This document shows positions 15,850 to 24,626 of a DNA stretch of 44,686 nt, piece after piece; the stretch's first letter is position 1, and each line of letters begins with the position of its first letter. The DNA comes from Solirubrobacterales bacterium (GTDB lineage: Bacteria > Actinomycetota > Thermoleophilia > Solirubrobacterales > Solirubrobacteraceae), in NCBI GenBank assembly GCA_003133565.1, contig PKYB01000099.1:39088-83773 (forward strand). Reading direction: 5' to 3'. The notes under the pieces are model-generated. The model did not search any database, was not told where the DNA came from, and saw only the letters and a list, made by a program, of their open reading frames with translations. The translations under genes were made by a program, and so were the position numbers.

Positions 15850-17867
15850 CGTCGGTGGCGCGCCGAGGACAAGGCCGCTCGACGATACTTTTTACTCTTG
15901 CGAACCTCGACGGTGTAAGAGTAATTCCCAGAGATGGAGGTACCGGCTATCGTCGCGATCGGACGATCGTGGTCAGCGATGTACTGCACCACCAGCCCGG
16001 TTGTTGCTCCCGCCCCCGTCTCGGTGGTCATCAGCACACACAGTCGCGGCATCGCTCGTACGGTGTCGAGCGCGCGCCGTTGGTCTTCCGTGCTCATCGC
16101 CAGCGGACCGTTTTCTTCGATCACGAGGTCAACCGGCGTGGGCAGACCGGTCCACTCGTTGAAGGACGAGCGTCCGGGGATCGAGAGCAGGCTCTGGCAA
16201 TGATCCTTGAGCAACGCAACAACTTGTTCGATGGCCGACGCCTGCTGGATGCCGAGCCGCAAACGCGATGCGCCTTTGATCGACAGTGGCACATTGGACG
16301 CGTATATCGAGCGATACGAGGCGGCGTCCTGCTCGGCGTTGTACACGAATACAAGGGCAACGGCGATCGCACACGCGTTCAGCAGTTGGCGCGCGTCGAG
16401 GCGATCGCCCGCGCTGCCACGCTCACGTTGCCACGCCCCGAGATCGGCTAAGCCATCGGCTACGCAGATCGCGCCGCAGACCAGGAAGAGAGCGGAGCCG
16501 AACCAAACCTGACTGCCGGCAACGGGGTAGGCGGTGAGGCCCTCTAGCAGAGCGAGCGCCGTGATGAAGACGCGCATGAAGTAATTCGGTGGAGTCGCCA
16601 GCTGCGCTCGCGTCGGCACTGCAGCGACCCACGCGAGCGGCATGGCTAGCGCGAACACCGCGTCCGGGGCCACCGAGAAAGGGGCCATGCTGGCCACGGA
16701 CAGCCAGATCGCGAGTCCCACAAGGATGCGAGGAAGCCCACTGGCGAGGCCGGAGAAGTGATCGCTGAGGCCGAGCGCGCCGGAGCGTCGCAGGCCCCAG
16801 GCGACGCCGACCGCGAACAGCGCCCAGATGATCACGTTACTGCCCAGTTGCGCCGGCTCCACCTGCAGTACCGACCCGGTGTTGAGCGGCCGGATCAGGA
16901 TGTCCAAGATCAATCCGTTGAGCGTGGTGCCCAACACAAGGACCGCGCCGACGATGACTACCGCGACGACCACCATGCCGCCGATCAACCAGCCGATGAA
17001 ACTGCGGACGCTCGGTAGTAGTAGCGCCGAGGAGCCACCCGCGGTTAGCTCGGGGACGCCAGCGACGATGCTCAGGGCCAGTGTGCCGCCGACGACCAGT
17101 GCCGCGTAGCGCTGATCCCAGTCTTGGCCCAGGTTGCTGTACATGAGCACCGGCGCCACGCCGACGAACACCACGGTGACGACACGCCTGGGCCAAGCCC
17201 GGGTGCGCAGCGATGGGTGTGCCATCACGGTGGCAAACGCAAGTGCGATAAACGCGAAGCCGCCGAGATTCACCTTCGTCAATGCAATCGCTGACACCAT
17301 CGCACCGAGCGCAAAGAGGCACATGCGGGGCCACCGATCGAGCCCGAAGACAACCAGACAGACGGCGATCGCGAGTAGCAGCACGATCAGACCGCCGGGG
17401 TGCATCGGCTCGTTGTCCATCACCCACAGGGATGTGAAGCTCAGCGCCTGCACGCTGATGCCGATCGCCAGTCGGTGCGTAATTCGATGACTCGCCAAGC
17501 CCAACAACAGACTCGAGAAGCACCAGATGCCGACTTGGATCAAACGCCCGGAGTCTGTGCTGATCGTTCGGCCAGCTACCTTAAACAGCAATCCCCAAAG
17601 CTCGTATCCAAAAGGGCCATAGTCGCTATAAAAGCCGCTGTAGAGGTGGTGACCTTGATCAAGTAGGCGTATGCCGTACTCAAAAAATCCCTCGTCATCC
17701 CAGGGACGAAACTGACCAAAAATGGCCCAATAAGCACCGAGGACGGTGAGTGCAAATACGGCGAAGTAGGCCACCGCCGCGGGCAACACCCCTTGTCCGA
17801 GCGAGGCGCGTAGTCTGTCAGCGGCACGTGTCGCCTCGGGCGAGGCCGTGTGGTCAGACGCCGACAC
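15846..17867 (-). CDS. Polytopic membrane protein, probable GT-C type glycosyltransferase
   Basis: A 673-residue membrane protein. After the first membrane segment ([21 protein letters not shown]) comes [20 protein letters not shown] followed by [20 protein letters not shown]. This acidic first loop with a downstream PFG/PPG-like motif is the typical catalytic loop of GT-C glycosyltransferases such as the PMT/ArnT group. Around eleven further hydrophobic stretches follow, then a C-terminal soluble part of some 150 residues. GTG 17867 is the start, with a TAGGCT box 6 nt upstream. It is divergent from the carboxylase beta gene and overlaps the next membrane gene by 4 bp. It probably uses a lipid-linked sugar to decorate a surface glycan or protein; donor and acceptor are unknown. 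Confidence 0.7.
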   Translation of the reverse strand: MSASDHTASPEATRAADRLRASLGQGVLPAAVAYFAVFALTVLGAYWAIFGQFRPWDDEGFFEYGIRLLDQGHHLYSGFYSDYGPFGYELWGLLFKVAGRTISTDSGRLIQVGIWCFSSLLLGLASHRITHRLAIGISVQALSFTSLWVMDNEPMHPGGLIVLLLAIAVCLVVFGLDRWPRMCLFALGAMVSAIALTKVNLGGFAFIALAFATVMAHPSLRTRAWPRRVVTVVFVGVAPVLMYSNLGQDWDQRYAALVVGGTLALSIVAGVPELTAGGSSALLLPSVRSFIGWLIGGMVVVAVVIVGAVLVLGTTLNGLILDILIRPLNTGSVLQVEPAQLGSNVIIWALFAVGVAWGLRRSGALGLSDHFSGLASGLPRILVGLAIWLSVASMAPFSVAPDAVFALAMPLAWVAAVPTRAQLATPPNYFMRVFITALALLEGLTAYPVAGSQVWFGSALFLVCGAICVADGLADLGAWQRERGSAGDRLDARQLLNACAIAVALVFVYNAEQDAASYRSIYASNVPLSIKGASRLRLGIQQASAIEQVVALLKDHCQSLLSIPGRSSFNEWTGLPTPVDLVIEENGPLAMSTEDQRRALDTVRAMPRLCVLMTTETGAGATTGLVVQYIADHDRPIATIAGTSISGNYSYTVEVRKSKKYRRAALSSARHRR

Positions 17868-17873
17868 GGGCGG

Positions 17874-17879
17874 AGCCTA
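17874..17879 (-). promoter_or_regulatory. TAGGCT box before the 673-residue membrane protein
   Basis: TAGGCT on the minus strand, 6 nt before GTG 17867. Slightly closer than the common 8 nt spacing, but same hexamer as before rfbF and the gpsA-like gene. Confidence 0.4.
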
Positions 17880-17980
17880 CCAAGGCTTCCGGCCTGCTCG
17901 GGAGCGCCTCTCGGGCGCAAGTCGGGCTCTGAATTGCGGCCTAGGAGCGGCGCGGATACGCCGTCCACCCACCGAGCGCC

Positions 17981-17986
17981 TAAGAT
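17981..17986 (+). promoter_or_regulatory. TAAGAT -10 box, leaderless pccB
   Basis: TAAGAT followed by 8 nt and ATG 17995. With initiation about 7-8 nt after a -10 element, transcription would begin at the start codon itself. No good TTGAC -35 is seen. Confidence 0.55.
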
Positions 17987-17994
17987 CCGGCGCG

Positions 17995-19560
17995 ATGGTC
18001 GAGCGCACCCCGGAAACCTACGCTGAGAAGCTCGCGCAGTTGCAAGAGCTGCGTCACGAGGCAGCTCATGCGGAGGGCCCAGCTGTCGAGAAACAGCATG
18101 CCAAAGGGAAGTTCACTGCGCGCGAGCGGATCGACAAGCTGCTCGACCCAGGCTCCTTCCAGGAACTCGACGGATTCGTGCGCCACCGCACAGTGGACTT
18201 CGAGATGGCCAAGACACGACCGCTCGCTGATGCGGTGATCACCGGACATGGCACGATCGACGGCCGCCGAGTTTGCGTGTTCAGCCAGGACTTCACGGTG
18301 TTTGGCGGCTCGCTCGGTGAGGTCATGGGCGAGAAGATCTGCAAGATCATGGATCTGGCCGCGCGGATCGGCTGCCCGGTCATCGGTATCAACGACTCAG
18401 GGGGAGCGCGCATCCAGGAGGGCGTGGTCTCGCTGGGTGCCTACGGCGAAGTGTTCTTTCGCAACGTCGCCTGCTCGGGTGTCGTCCCCCAGATCTCGCT
18501 GGTGATGGGACCGTGCGCCGGCGGCGCGGTGTACTCCCCCGCTCTCACCGACTTCATCTTTATGGTGAAGGAAACCTCACACATGTTCATCACAGGGCCG
18601 GATGTGATCAAAACAGTGACCGGCGAGGAGGTCGGGTTCGAGGAGCTCGGCGGCGCGATGACACACAACACGAGGTCTGGTGTCGCCCATTTTGCTACCG
18701 AGGACGAGGAACACTGCCTCGAGGATGCACGCTACCTACTCTCGTTCCTGCCCCAGAACAACCTCGAATCGCCGCCCCGGCTCGCGTCGAGCGACGATCC
18801 GCTGCGGATGGATCCCGAGCTAGACAGCGTTGTTCCGGACAACGCGAACAAGCCCTATGACGTTCGCGCGGTGATCCGGCTGATCGTCGACGACGGTGAG
18901 TTCCTCGAGGTGCATGAGCACTACGCGCGCAACATCGTCTGTGGCTTCGCGCGACTCGACGGCATCGCGATCGGCGTCGTCGGCAATCAGCCCGCCGCGC
19001 TCGCCGGCGTGCTCGACATCGACGCGGCCGCGAAGGCTGCGCGCTTTGTCCGCACCTGCGACTCGTTCAACATCCCGATCGTCACGTTCACCGATGTCCC
19101 TGGGTTCCTCCCCGGCACGGCACAAGAGTGGGGCGGCATCATCCGCCACGGCGCCAAGCTGCTCTACGCCTACGCTGAAGCGACGGTGCCGAAGATCAAC
19201 GTGATCACACGCAAGGCCTATGGCGGTGCCTACGACGTGATGTCCTCGAAGCACCTGCGCTCAGATTTCAACTTCGCCTGGCCAACCGCAGAGGTCGCGG
19301 TGATGGGACCCGAAGGGGCGGCCAACATCATCTACCGCCGCGAGCTCGCCGGGCATGACGCGCCGGCCGAGCGTCGCCAAGCACTGATGGACGACTACAA
19401 AGCGCGCTTCGCCAATCCCTACATCGCGGCCGAACGGGGCTACATCGACGACGTGATTATCCCGCACGAGACGCGGCCCAAGCTGATCGCCGCGCTGCAC
19501 GCGCTCGCGACCAAGCGCGAGCCTGGGCCCAAACGCAAGCACGGCAACATCCCGCTGTAG
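17995..19560 (+). CDS. pccB: Acyl-CoA carboxylase carboxyltransferase (beta) subunit, probably propionyl-CoA carboxylase
   Basis: A 521-residue carboxyltransferase, the usual length for AccD/PccB. It starts [17 protein letters not shown] with [23 protein letters not shown], contains [26 protein letters not shown] and the acyl-CoA oxyanion loop [19 protein letters not shown]. In the second crotonase-like half it has [29 protein letters not shown] with [18 protein letters not shown]. It transfers CO2 from biotin to acyl-CoA. The alpha chain is probably the gene at 27852-29624. The start at ATG 17995 is set by family alignment and by a TAAGAT box 8 nt upstream; the frame is open further upstream but unlike the family. 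Acetyl- versus propionyl-CoA preference is not certain; context favours propionyl-CoA. Confidence 0.92.
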   Translation: MVERTPETYAEKLAQLQELRHEAAHAEGPAVEKQHAKGKFTARERIDKLLDPGSFQELDGFVRHRTVDFEMAKTRPLADAVITGHGTIDGRRVCVFSQDFTVFGGSLGEVMGEKICKIMDLAARIGCPVIGINDSGGARIQEGVVSLGAYGEVFFRNVACSGVVPQISLVMGPCAGGAVYSPALTDFIFMVKETSHMFITGPDVIKTVTGEEVGFEELGGAMTHNTRSGVAHFATEDEEHCLEDARYLLSFLPQNNLESPPRLASSDDPLRMDPELDSVVPDNANKPYDVRAVIRLIVDDGEFLEVHEHYARNIVCGFARLDGIAIGVVGNQPAALAGVLDIDAAAKAARFVRTCDSFNIPIVTFTDVPGFLPGTAQEWGGIIRHGAKLLYAYAEATVPKINVITRKAYGGAYDVMSSKHLRSDFNFAWPTAEVAVMGPEGAANIIYRRELAGHDAPAERRQALMDDYKARFANPYIAAERGYIDDVIIPHETRPKLIAALHALATKREPGPKRKHGNIPL

Positions 19561-19572
19561 GGGCGATTTGGC

Positions 19573-19836
19573 ATGGCACAGGCTACGCGGGTGAACTCCC
19601 GCGCTCCAAAGCTCGAGCTGCTCGCACCGCGCGTCGGCCAGGACGCGAGCAGCGCCTCACCCGAGGAGGCCGCGGCCATTCTGCTCGCGCTCGAACAGTT
19701 CATCCGCGAAACGACTCCAGCGGCCGCCGGCGCGCCGGGGGCGGCGGCCGGCGGATGGCTCCGGACCGCCCGACTCGAGGCGATTGAGCGCGTGCCGAGT
19801 GTGACGCCGAGCTGGCACGAGGCTGCCCGCCGCTAA
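19573..19836 (+). CDS. Acyl-CoA carboxylase epsilon-like subunit
   Basis: An 87-residue protein 12 bp after the beta subunit. It contains SPEEAAAILLALEQFIRET, an alanine/proline-rich linker, and WLRTARLEAIERVPSVTPSWHEAARR. This pattern of a short helix, a flexible middle and a W-x-x-A/S-R-L-E-A tail resembles the small epsilon subunits that stabilise actinobacterial acyl-CoA carboxylase complexes. These proteins diverge fast, so the assignment leans on position directly after the beta gene. Confidence 0.7.
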   Translation: MAQATRVNSRAPKLELLAPRVGQDASSASPEEAAAILLALEQFIRETTPAAAGAPGAAAGGWLRTARLEAIERVPSVTPSWHEAARR

Positions 19837-19842
19837 AGTCTG

Positions 19843-19860
19843 GAAAGGCAATTGCCTTTC
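19843..19860. promoter_or_regulatory. 18-bp perfect palindrome, candidate operator of the sulfur operon
   Basis: GAAAGGCAATTGCCTTTC is perfectly self-complementary. It ends 2 bp before the TAGTAT box upstream of sir and so covers the spacer and -35 region, the right place for a dimeric regulator. It could instead fold as a 7-bp stem with an AATT loop and act as terminator for the carboxylase genes, but no T-run follows. Confidence 0.55.
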
Positions 19861-19862
19861 AG

Positions 19863-19868
19863 TAGTAT
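19863..19868 (+). promoter_or_regulatory. TAGTAT -10 box of the sir-cysHDN operon
   Basis: TAGTAT 53 nt before ATG 19922, predicting a leader of about 45 nt that includes the tandem 17-bp repeat and a GAGG ribosome-binding site at 19911-19914. Confidence 0.5.
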
Positions 19869-19875
19869 TTAGCGA

Positions 19876-19909
19876 CCGAAGTCTTCTTCCACCCGAAGTC
19901 TTCTTCCAC
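19876..19909 (+). repeat. Perfect tandem duplication of a 17-bp unit in the sir leader
   Basis: CCGAAGTCTTCTTCCAC occurs twice head to tail (19876-19892 and 19893-19909) with no mismatch, directly after the predicted start of transcription and before the ribosome-binding site. Confidence 0.9.
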
Positions 19910-19921
19910 CGAGGCTCTCGC

Positions 19922-21730
19922 ATGCCAAGCAGTCCCTCACTACCCCGCGGCTCGCTCAGCGATCCGGAGATCTACGAAAACGTGCCCGGGCATGTGATCC
20001 CGATCCTCGAACGCGAGTTCGACGATTTCGATACGGAATCCAGCAGGTTCCTTGCCGGGGACGTTGCCGAGGACCGGTTCATCGGCTTTCGCCTCAAGCA
20101 GGGCGTCTACGGCCAGCGCCAAGCCGAGCGCCAGATGATCCGCGTGAAACTTCCCTTCGGTGGCGTGAACCCGGAGCAACTCGACGCCTTCGCCGACGCG
20201 GTCGAGCGCTACGTGCCACTGCGCAAGGGACATCTGACGACGCGTCAGAACGTCCAACTGCATCACGTGCCCCTGCGCGACGCGGCGAAGCTGATCCGCG
20301 AAATCTCGGCGACCGGCCTCTCCTCCCGCGAGGGCTGCGGCAACACCGTGCGCAACGTCACGGGCGACCCCTGGGCTGGGGTCTGCGAGAACGAACTCTT
20401 CGACCCGACGCCCTACGTCGGAGCATACGTGCGCTACTTCGTGAGGAACGAGGTTTGCCAACTGATGCCGCGCAAATACAAGACGGCGTTCTCGGCGACC
20501 GACGAGGACCGGGCAATCACCGGAATCCACGACGGCGGCTTGATCCCGCGGATCAAGGACGGGCGGCGCGGCTTCGAGATCCGGATCGGCGGCGGAACAT
20601 CGATCATGCCGCGAGTCGCGCCGACGCTGTACGACTTTGTCGGCGCCGACGACGGCGAGTATCTCAAGGTCACTGAGGCCGTGCTGCGGATTTTCAACCG
20701 CCAAGACGAGCTGCGCGCCAACCGCGCGCGCGCACGGATCAAGGTGCTTGTAGATCGCATCGGCATCGACGCGTTTCGCGAGCTCGTTGAGGAGGAGCTG
20801 AGCGGCGAATGGGTGGCCGAGCGCGACTTCGATGTCTCGCCGCTGCTCTTTATTTCCGATGAGGCGGCGGCCGCGCCCCCGGCGCCGCAAACGTGGACGT
20901 CACCCAACGGCGATGCCGCGGAGTTCGAGCGCTTCGCCGCGGAAAACGTCCAGCGCCAGCGCCAAGCGGGGTTCTCGGCCGTCGAGGTCAAGGTGCCGCG
21001 GGGCGATCTGACGCCCGAGCAGTTCCGGGGGCTCGCCCAGGCGATGCGCGACTTCAGCGGCGGCTTTGCCCGCACCACGATCCAGCAGAACATCGTCCTG
21101 CGTTGGGTTCGCGACGAGTCGGTCTATGGGCTGTGGTGCGCACTGGGCGAGTTGGGGCTCGCCGGGCTAGGGCCGCGGACGATCGCCGACATTGTCAGCT
21201 GCCCGGGCACGGACAGCTGCAAGCTCGGCATCACGAGCTCGATGGGCCTCAACCAGGCGCTGACCGAGCGCCTCGACGCGCTCGACTTCGGCGACTCGCT
21301 GACCAAGCGCGTCCAGATCAAGATGAGCGGCTGCCCAAACGGTTGTGGCCAGCACCACATCGCAAACATCGGGTTCTACGGCGCGGCGATCAAGGTCGGC
21401 GCGCGCAGCGTGCCTGCCTACATCCCACATCTTGCGGGTCATTACGAGAACGGCGAGGTCGTCATGGGCCACCGTCTGAAGGCGCGCTTGCCGGCCAAGC
21501 GAGTGCCGGAGGCGGTCGAACGTTGGCTCCGCCACTACGAAAGCGAGCGTGCGACGGACGAGGAGTTCAACGCGTTTGTCGATCGCGTCGGCACCGACGT
21601 CTTTGAAACGATCGTCAAGGATCTGTCGCTGCCCCCCGAGTTCGGCCTCCAGTCGATGAACCAGTTCATCGACTGGAGCCGTTCCGAGCCATTCGAGGTC
21701 ATCCGCGGGGAGGGCGAATGCGCGGTCTAG
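19922..21730 (+). CDS. sir: Ferredoxin-type sulfite reductase (siroheme, 4Fe-4S)
   Basis: A 602-residue siroheme enzyme with the duplicated nitrite/sulfite reductase architecture. The N-terminal half has FIGFRLKQGVYGQRQAERQMIRVKLPFGG, LTTRQNVQLHHV and GCGNTVRNVTGDPWAGV. The C-terminal half has the cluster ligands C427-x5-C433 (SCPGTDSCKLG) and C471-x3-C475 (SGCPNGCGQHH). It reduces sulfite to sulfide with six electrons, or nitrite to ammonia in the related branch; the following APS reductase and ATP sulfurylase genes decide for sulfite. ATG 19922 follows GAGG at 19911-19914. Its stop lies 13 bp inside the cysH reading frame, so the two are coupled. A palindrome and a TAGTAT box lie upstream. 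Confidence 0.93.
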   Translation: MPSSPSLPRGSLSDPEIYENVPGHVIPILEREFDDFDTESSRFLAGDVAEDRFIGFRLKQGVYGQRQAERQMIRVKLPFGGVNPEQLDAFADAVERYVPLRKGHLTTRQNVQLHHVPLRDAAKLIREISATGLSSREGCGNTVRNVTGDPWAGVCENELFDPTPYVGAYVRYFVRNEVCQLMPRKYKTAFSATDEDRAITGIHDGGLIPRIKDGRRGFEIRIGGGTSIMPRVAPTLYDFVGADDGEYLKVTEAVLRIFNRQDELRANRARARIKVLVDRIGIDAFRELVEEELSGEWVAERDFDVSPLLFISDEAAAAPPAPQTWTSPNGDAAEFERFAAENVQRQRQAGFSAVEVKVPRGDLTPEQFRGLAQAMRDFSGGFARTTIQQNIVLRWVRDESVYGLWCALGELGLAGLGPRTIADIVSCPGTDSCKLGITSSMGLNQALTERLDALDFGDSLTKRVQIKMSGCPNGCGQHHIANIGFYGAAIKVGARSVPAYIPHLAGHYENGEVVMGHRLKARLPAKRVPEAVERWLRHYESERATDEEFNAFVDRVGTDVFETIVKDLSLPPEFGLQSMNQFIDWSRSEPFEVIRGEGECAV

Positions 21731-22374
21731 CGTCAGTGGTGTCAGCCGAGCCGGTCGACGACCTTGAAACCTTCAGTGCCGAGGGCGTGCTGAGCCATGT
21801 GCTCGAGCGCTACCACCCGCGCCTCGCTCTCGCCTGCTCGTTTCAGAAGGAGGAGGCGGTACTGATCGACATGCTGCTAAAGCTCGAGCCGGCGGCGCGA
21901 GTGTTTACGATCGACACCGGAGCGTTGTTCCCCGAGACCTACCAGACATGGCGCACGCTCGAGACCCACTACGGAGTGCACGTCGAGGTATTCGATGCTC
22001 AAAGCCCAGACGGTCAACCGTGGAGCGCCAGCTATTGCTGCGGCGAGCGCAAGGTCGCAGCGCTCGAGGTCGCGCTCGGGGGCCTCGACGGGTGGATCAC
22101 CGGGCTGCGTCGCGAGCAGGCACCAACTCGCGCCGGAGCGCGTAAGCTCGAATTCGACGCTCGCCACAGCGTCTGGAAGGCCAACCCGATCGCCGACTGG
22201 AGCGAGCAGAAGGTCTGGGATTACATTGCCCGGCACGAGGTGCCCTACAACCCTCTCCACGACCGTGGCTACGCGTCGATCGGCTGCGCCCCGTGCACCC
22301 AACCCGCGAGCGGCCGCGAGGGCCGTTGGTCAGGGAGCGAGAAGACCGAGTGCGGCATCCACCTGGACGGCTGA
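21718..22374 (+). CDS. cysH: Assimilatory APS reductase (4Fe-4S type CysH)
   Basis: A 218-residue reductase of the PP-loop family acting on adenylyl sulfate. It has LACSFQKEEAVLIDML (phosphate-binding loop), FTIDTGALFPETYQTW, and the pair of cysteine motifs C107-C108 (SYCCGERK) and C190-x2-C193 (IGCAPC). These bind a 4Fe-4S cluster and mark an APS rather than PAPS reductase. The catalytic cysteine is C212 in KTECGIHLDG at the extreme C-terminus. It yields sulfite for the upstream reductase, with thioredoxin as donor. This explains why no APS kinase (CysC) is needed. ATG 21718 has a strong GGGGAGGG just before it inside sir. Confidence 0.95.
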   Translation: MRGLASVVSAEPVDDLETFSAEGVLSHVLERYHPRLALACSFQKEEAVLIDMLLKLEPAARVFTIDTGALFPETYQTWRTLETHYGVHVEVFDAQSPDGQPWSASYCCGERKVAALEVALGGLDGWITGLRREQAPTRAGARKLEFDARHSVWKANPIADWSEQKVWDYIARHEVPYNPLHDRGYASIGCAPCTQPASGREGRWSGSEKTECGIHLDG

Positions 22375-22422
22375 GCGGTTGATCGCTGCCCAAAGCCGCT
22401 GCCAGCGCGGCCGCGCTGCTAG

Positions 22423-23346
22423 ATGAGCTCCGCGTTGCCGGCAACCACCCGCCTGACCCACCTCCGCTGGCTCGAGTCCGAGTCCGTGCACGTGTTGCGA
22501 GAGGTCGTGGCAACGTTCGAGCGACCGGTCCTGCTCTTCAGTGGCGGTAAGGACTCGATCGTGTTGCTGCGCTTGGCGGAAAAGGCTTTCCGTCCGGCGC
22601 GCTTTCCCTTTCCGTTGCTGCATATCGATACCGGCCAGAACTTTGTCGAGGCGATCGAGTTTCGCGACCGGCGTGTCGCCGAGCTAGACGAGCGGCTGCT
22701 CGTCGCGAGCGTGCAGGACTCGATCGACCAGGGGCGGGTGGTGGAGGAGACCGGGCCGCGTGCGTCGCGGAACCGCCTGCAGACGACCACGTTGCTCGAC
22801 GCGATCGCCGAGGGGCGTTTTGATGCCGCAATCGGCGGCGCACGCCGCGACGAGGAACGCAGCCGCGCCAAGGAACGCATCCTCAGCTTTCGCGATGACT
22901 TCGGCCAATGGGACCCAAAGAGCCAGCGACCCGAGCTGTGGAACCTCTACAACACCCAGATCCATCGCGGCGAGCACGCCCGCGTCTTCCCGCTTTCCAA
23001 CTGGACCGAGCTCGACGTCTGGGAATACATCGACGCCGAAGACCTCGAAGTGCCAACGATCTACTTCGCCCATACGCGCGATGTCTTCGTCCGTGACGGC
23101 ATGCTCTACGCCTACAGCGAAGGCCAGCAGCTGCTCCCCGGCGAGACGGTGGCGCGCGACACCGTGCGCTACCGCACCGTCGGCGACATGACCTGCACCG
23201 GGGGCGTACGTTCGACCGCCACCACCGTCGCCCAGATCGTTGACGAAATCGCCGCGACGCGCATCACGGAGCGCGGCGAGACGCGCGCCGATGACAGGGC
23301 CGGCGAAGCCGCCATGGAGGACCGCAAACGAGCCGGATACTTCTGA
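22423..23346 (+). CDS. cysD: Sulfate adenylyltransferase subunit 2
   Basis: A 307-residue ATP-sulfurylase small subunit. The PP-loop SGGKDSIVLLRLAEKAF (residues 40-45 for SGGKDS), LLHIDTGQNFVEAIEFRD, GGARRDEERSRAKERI and FPLSNWTELDVWEYI match CysD throughout. With CysN it activates sulfate to APS at the cost of GTP hydrolysis. It lies 48 bp after cysH and 4 bp before cysN on the same strand. Length is normal for the family. Confidence 0.95.
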   Translation: MSSALPATTRLTHLRWLESESVHVLREVVATFERPVLLFSGGKDSIVLLRLAEKAFRPARFPFPLLHIDTGQNFVEAIEFRDRRVAELDERLLVASVQDSIDQGRVVEETGPRASRNRLQTTTLLDAIAEGRFDAAIGGARRDEERSRAKERILSFRDDFGQWDPKSQRPELWNLYNTQIHRGEHARVFPLSNWTELDVWEYIDAEDLEVPTIYFAHTRDVFVRDGMLYAYSEGQQLLPGETVARDTVRYRTVGDMTCTGGVRSTATTVAQIVDEIAATRITERGETRADDRAGEAAMEDRKRAGYF

Positions 23347-23350
23347 TCAG

Positions 23351-24607
23351 ATGACGCTTGACCTGCTCAGATTCATGACCGCCGGTTCGGTCGACGACGG
23401 CAAGAGCACGCTGATCGGCCGCTTGCTCTACGACTCCGAGCAGGTGCTCGAGGACCAGCTCGCACACGTCGCCGAGGTGTCTCACCGGCGCGGTGACGCA
23501 GAGATCGATCTTGCTTTGCTGACCGACGGCCTGCGCGCCGAGCGCGAGCAGGGCATCACGATCGACGTCGCCTACCGCTACTTCAAGACGCCGGCCCGGC
23601 GGTTCATCATCGCCGACTGCCCGGGACACCAGCAGTACACGCGCAACATGGTCACGGGCGCGTCGACGGCCGACCTCGCGGTCGTGCTGCTCGATGCCCG
23701 CAAGGGGGTCCTCGAGCAATCCAAACGCCACGCTTTCATCAGCGCGCTGCTACGGATCCCACATCTCGTCGTGGCCATCAACAAGATGGACCTCGTGGAC
23801 TACGACCAGGAGCGTTTCCAGGAGATCGTCGAGGACTTCGCGCCGTTTGTCGAGAAGCTCGGGATCAGCGACTGGCTCAACATTCCGATCTCGGCGCTGC
23901 GCGGCGACAACGTCGTCCATGGCTCGGCGAACATGCCCTGGTATGGCGGGCCGACGTTGCTCTCACACCTCGAGGAGGTCGAGGTCGCCTACGACCATCC
24001 CGACAACGTCCCCGCCCGCTTCCCGGTGCAGTGGGTGATCCGTGTCGGCGGCAGCAGCGGCGAGTACCGCGGCTACGCCGGCCAGCTCGCCAGCGGTGCG
24101 CTCCATGCCGGCGAGGAGGTCGTGGTCCTGCCGGCGGGACATCGCACGCGGATCAGCGCGATAGACACCTACGACGGCGGACTCGAGGAGGCGGTCGCGC
24201 CCCTGTCACTGACGCTCCGACTCGAGGACGAGCTCGACGTCGCGCGCGGCGAGGTGATCTGTACGACTGCGGAACCGCCATTCGTCGCCCGTGACTTTGA
24301 GGCCGACGTCTGCTGGTTTGTGCCCGAGCCGCTACGCGCCGGCGCTCGCTACGCGATCAAGCACACGACGCGCAGCGCGACCGCGATAGTCGGCGATCTC
24401 GTAAACCGCGTTGACGTACGCACGCTCGAGCGTGAGCCCGCACCCGCACGGCTCGAGCTCAACGACATCGGCCGCATCGCGCTGCGCACGAGTGTGCCGC
24501 TCGCGTTTGACACCTACGCACGCAACCGCCGCACCGGCAGCTTCATCCTGATCGACGAGGCGACGAACGCCACCGTCGGGGCCGGGATGATCACTGCCGC
24601 CAGCTAG
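23351..24607 (+). CDS. cysN: Sulfate adenylyltransferase subunit 1 (GTPase)
   Basis: A 418-residue elongation-factor-like GTPase. G1 is GSVDDGKST (residues 12-20), G3 is DCPGH (89-93) and G4 is NKMD (144-147). The switch region EREQGITIDVAYRYF is the typical CysN form. The beta-barrel domains follow (PARFPVQWVIRVGGSSGEYRGYAGQLASG). No CysC kinase domain is fused at the C-terminus, consistent with the APS-type reductase. ATG 23351 puts G1 at the usual position; an upstream in-frame extension would lie within cysD and is rejected. Confidence 0.95.
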   Translation: MTLDLLRFMTAGSVDDGKSTLIGRLLYDSEQVLEDQLAHVAEVSHRRGDAEIDLALLTDGLRAEREQGITIDVAYRYFKTPARRFIIADCPGHQQYTRNMVTGASTADLAVVLLDARKGVLEQSKRHAFISALLRIPHLVVAINKMDLVDYDQERFQEIVEDFAPFVEKLGISDWLNIPISALRGDNVVHGSANMPWYGGPTLLSHLEEVEVAYDHPDNVPARFPVQWVIRVGGSSGEYRGYAGQLASGALHAGEEVVVLPAGHRTRISAIDTYDGGLEEAVAPLSLTLRLEDELDVARGEVICTTAEPPFVARDFEADVCWFVPEPLRAGARYAIKHTTRSATAIVGDLVNRVDVRTLEREPAPARLELNDIGRIALRTSVPLAFDTYARNRRTGSFILIDEATNATVGAGMITAAS

Positions 24608-24612
24608 CGGCG

Positions 24613-24618
24613 TAGCAT
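24613..24618 (+). promoter_or_regulatory. TAGCAT -10 box, leaderless SDR operon
   Basis: TAGCAT followed by 8 nt and GTG 24627, just after the cysN stop. It suggests that the SDR-SDR-GT2 operon has its own leaderless promoter. Confidence 0.55.
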
Positions 24619-24626
24619 GACGGCAC

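Noticed and set aside
17848..17994. Upstream extension of pccB
   Set aside because: The added 49 residues are not family-like, and TAAGAT 8 nt before ATG 17995 supports the later start.
22375..22422. Possible terminator or riboswitch between cysH and cysD
   Set aside because: Only 48 bp, no stable structured motif or conserved element recognised; genes are most likely co-transcribed.
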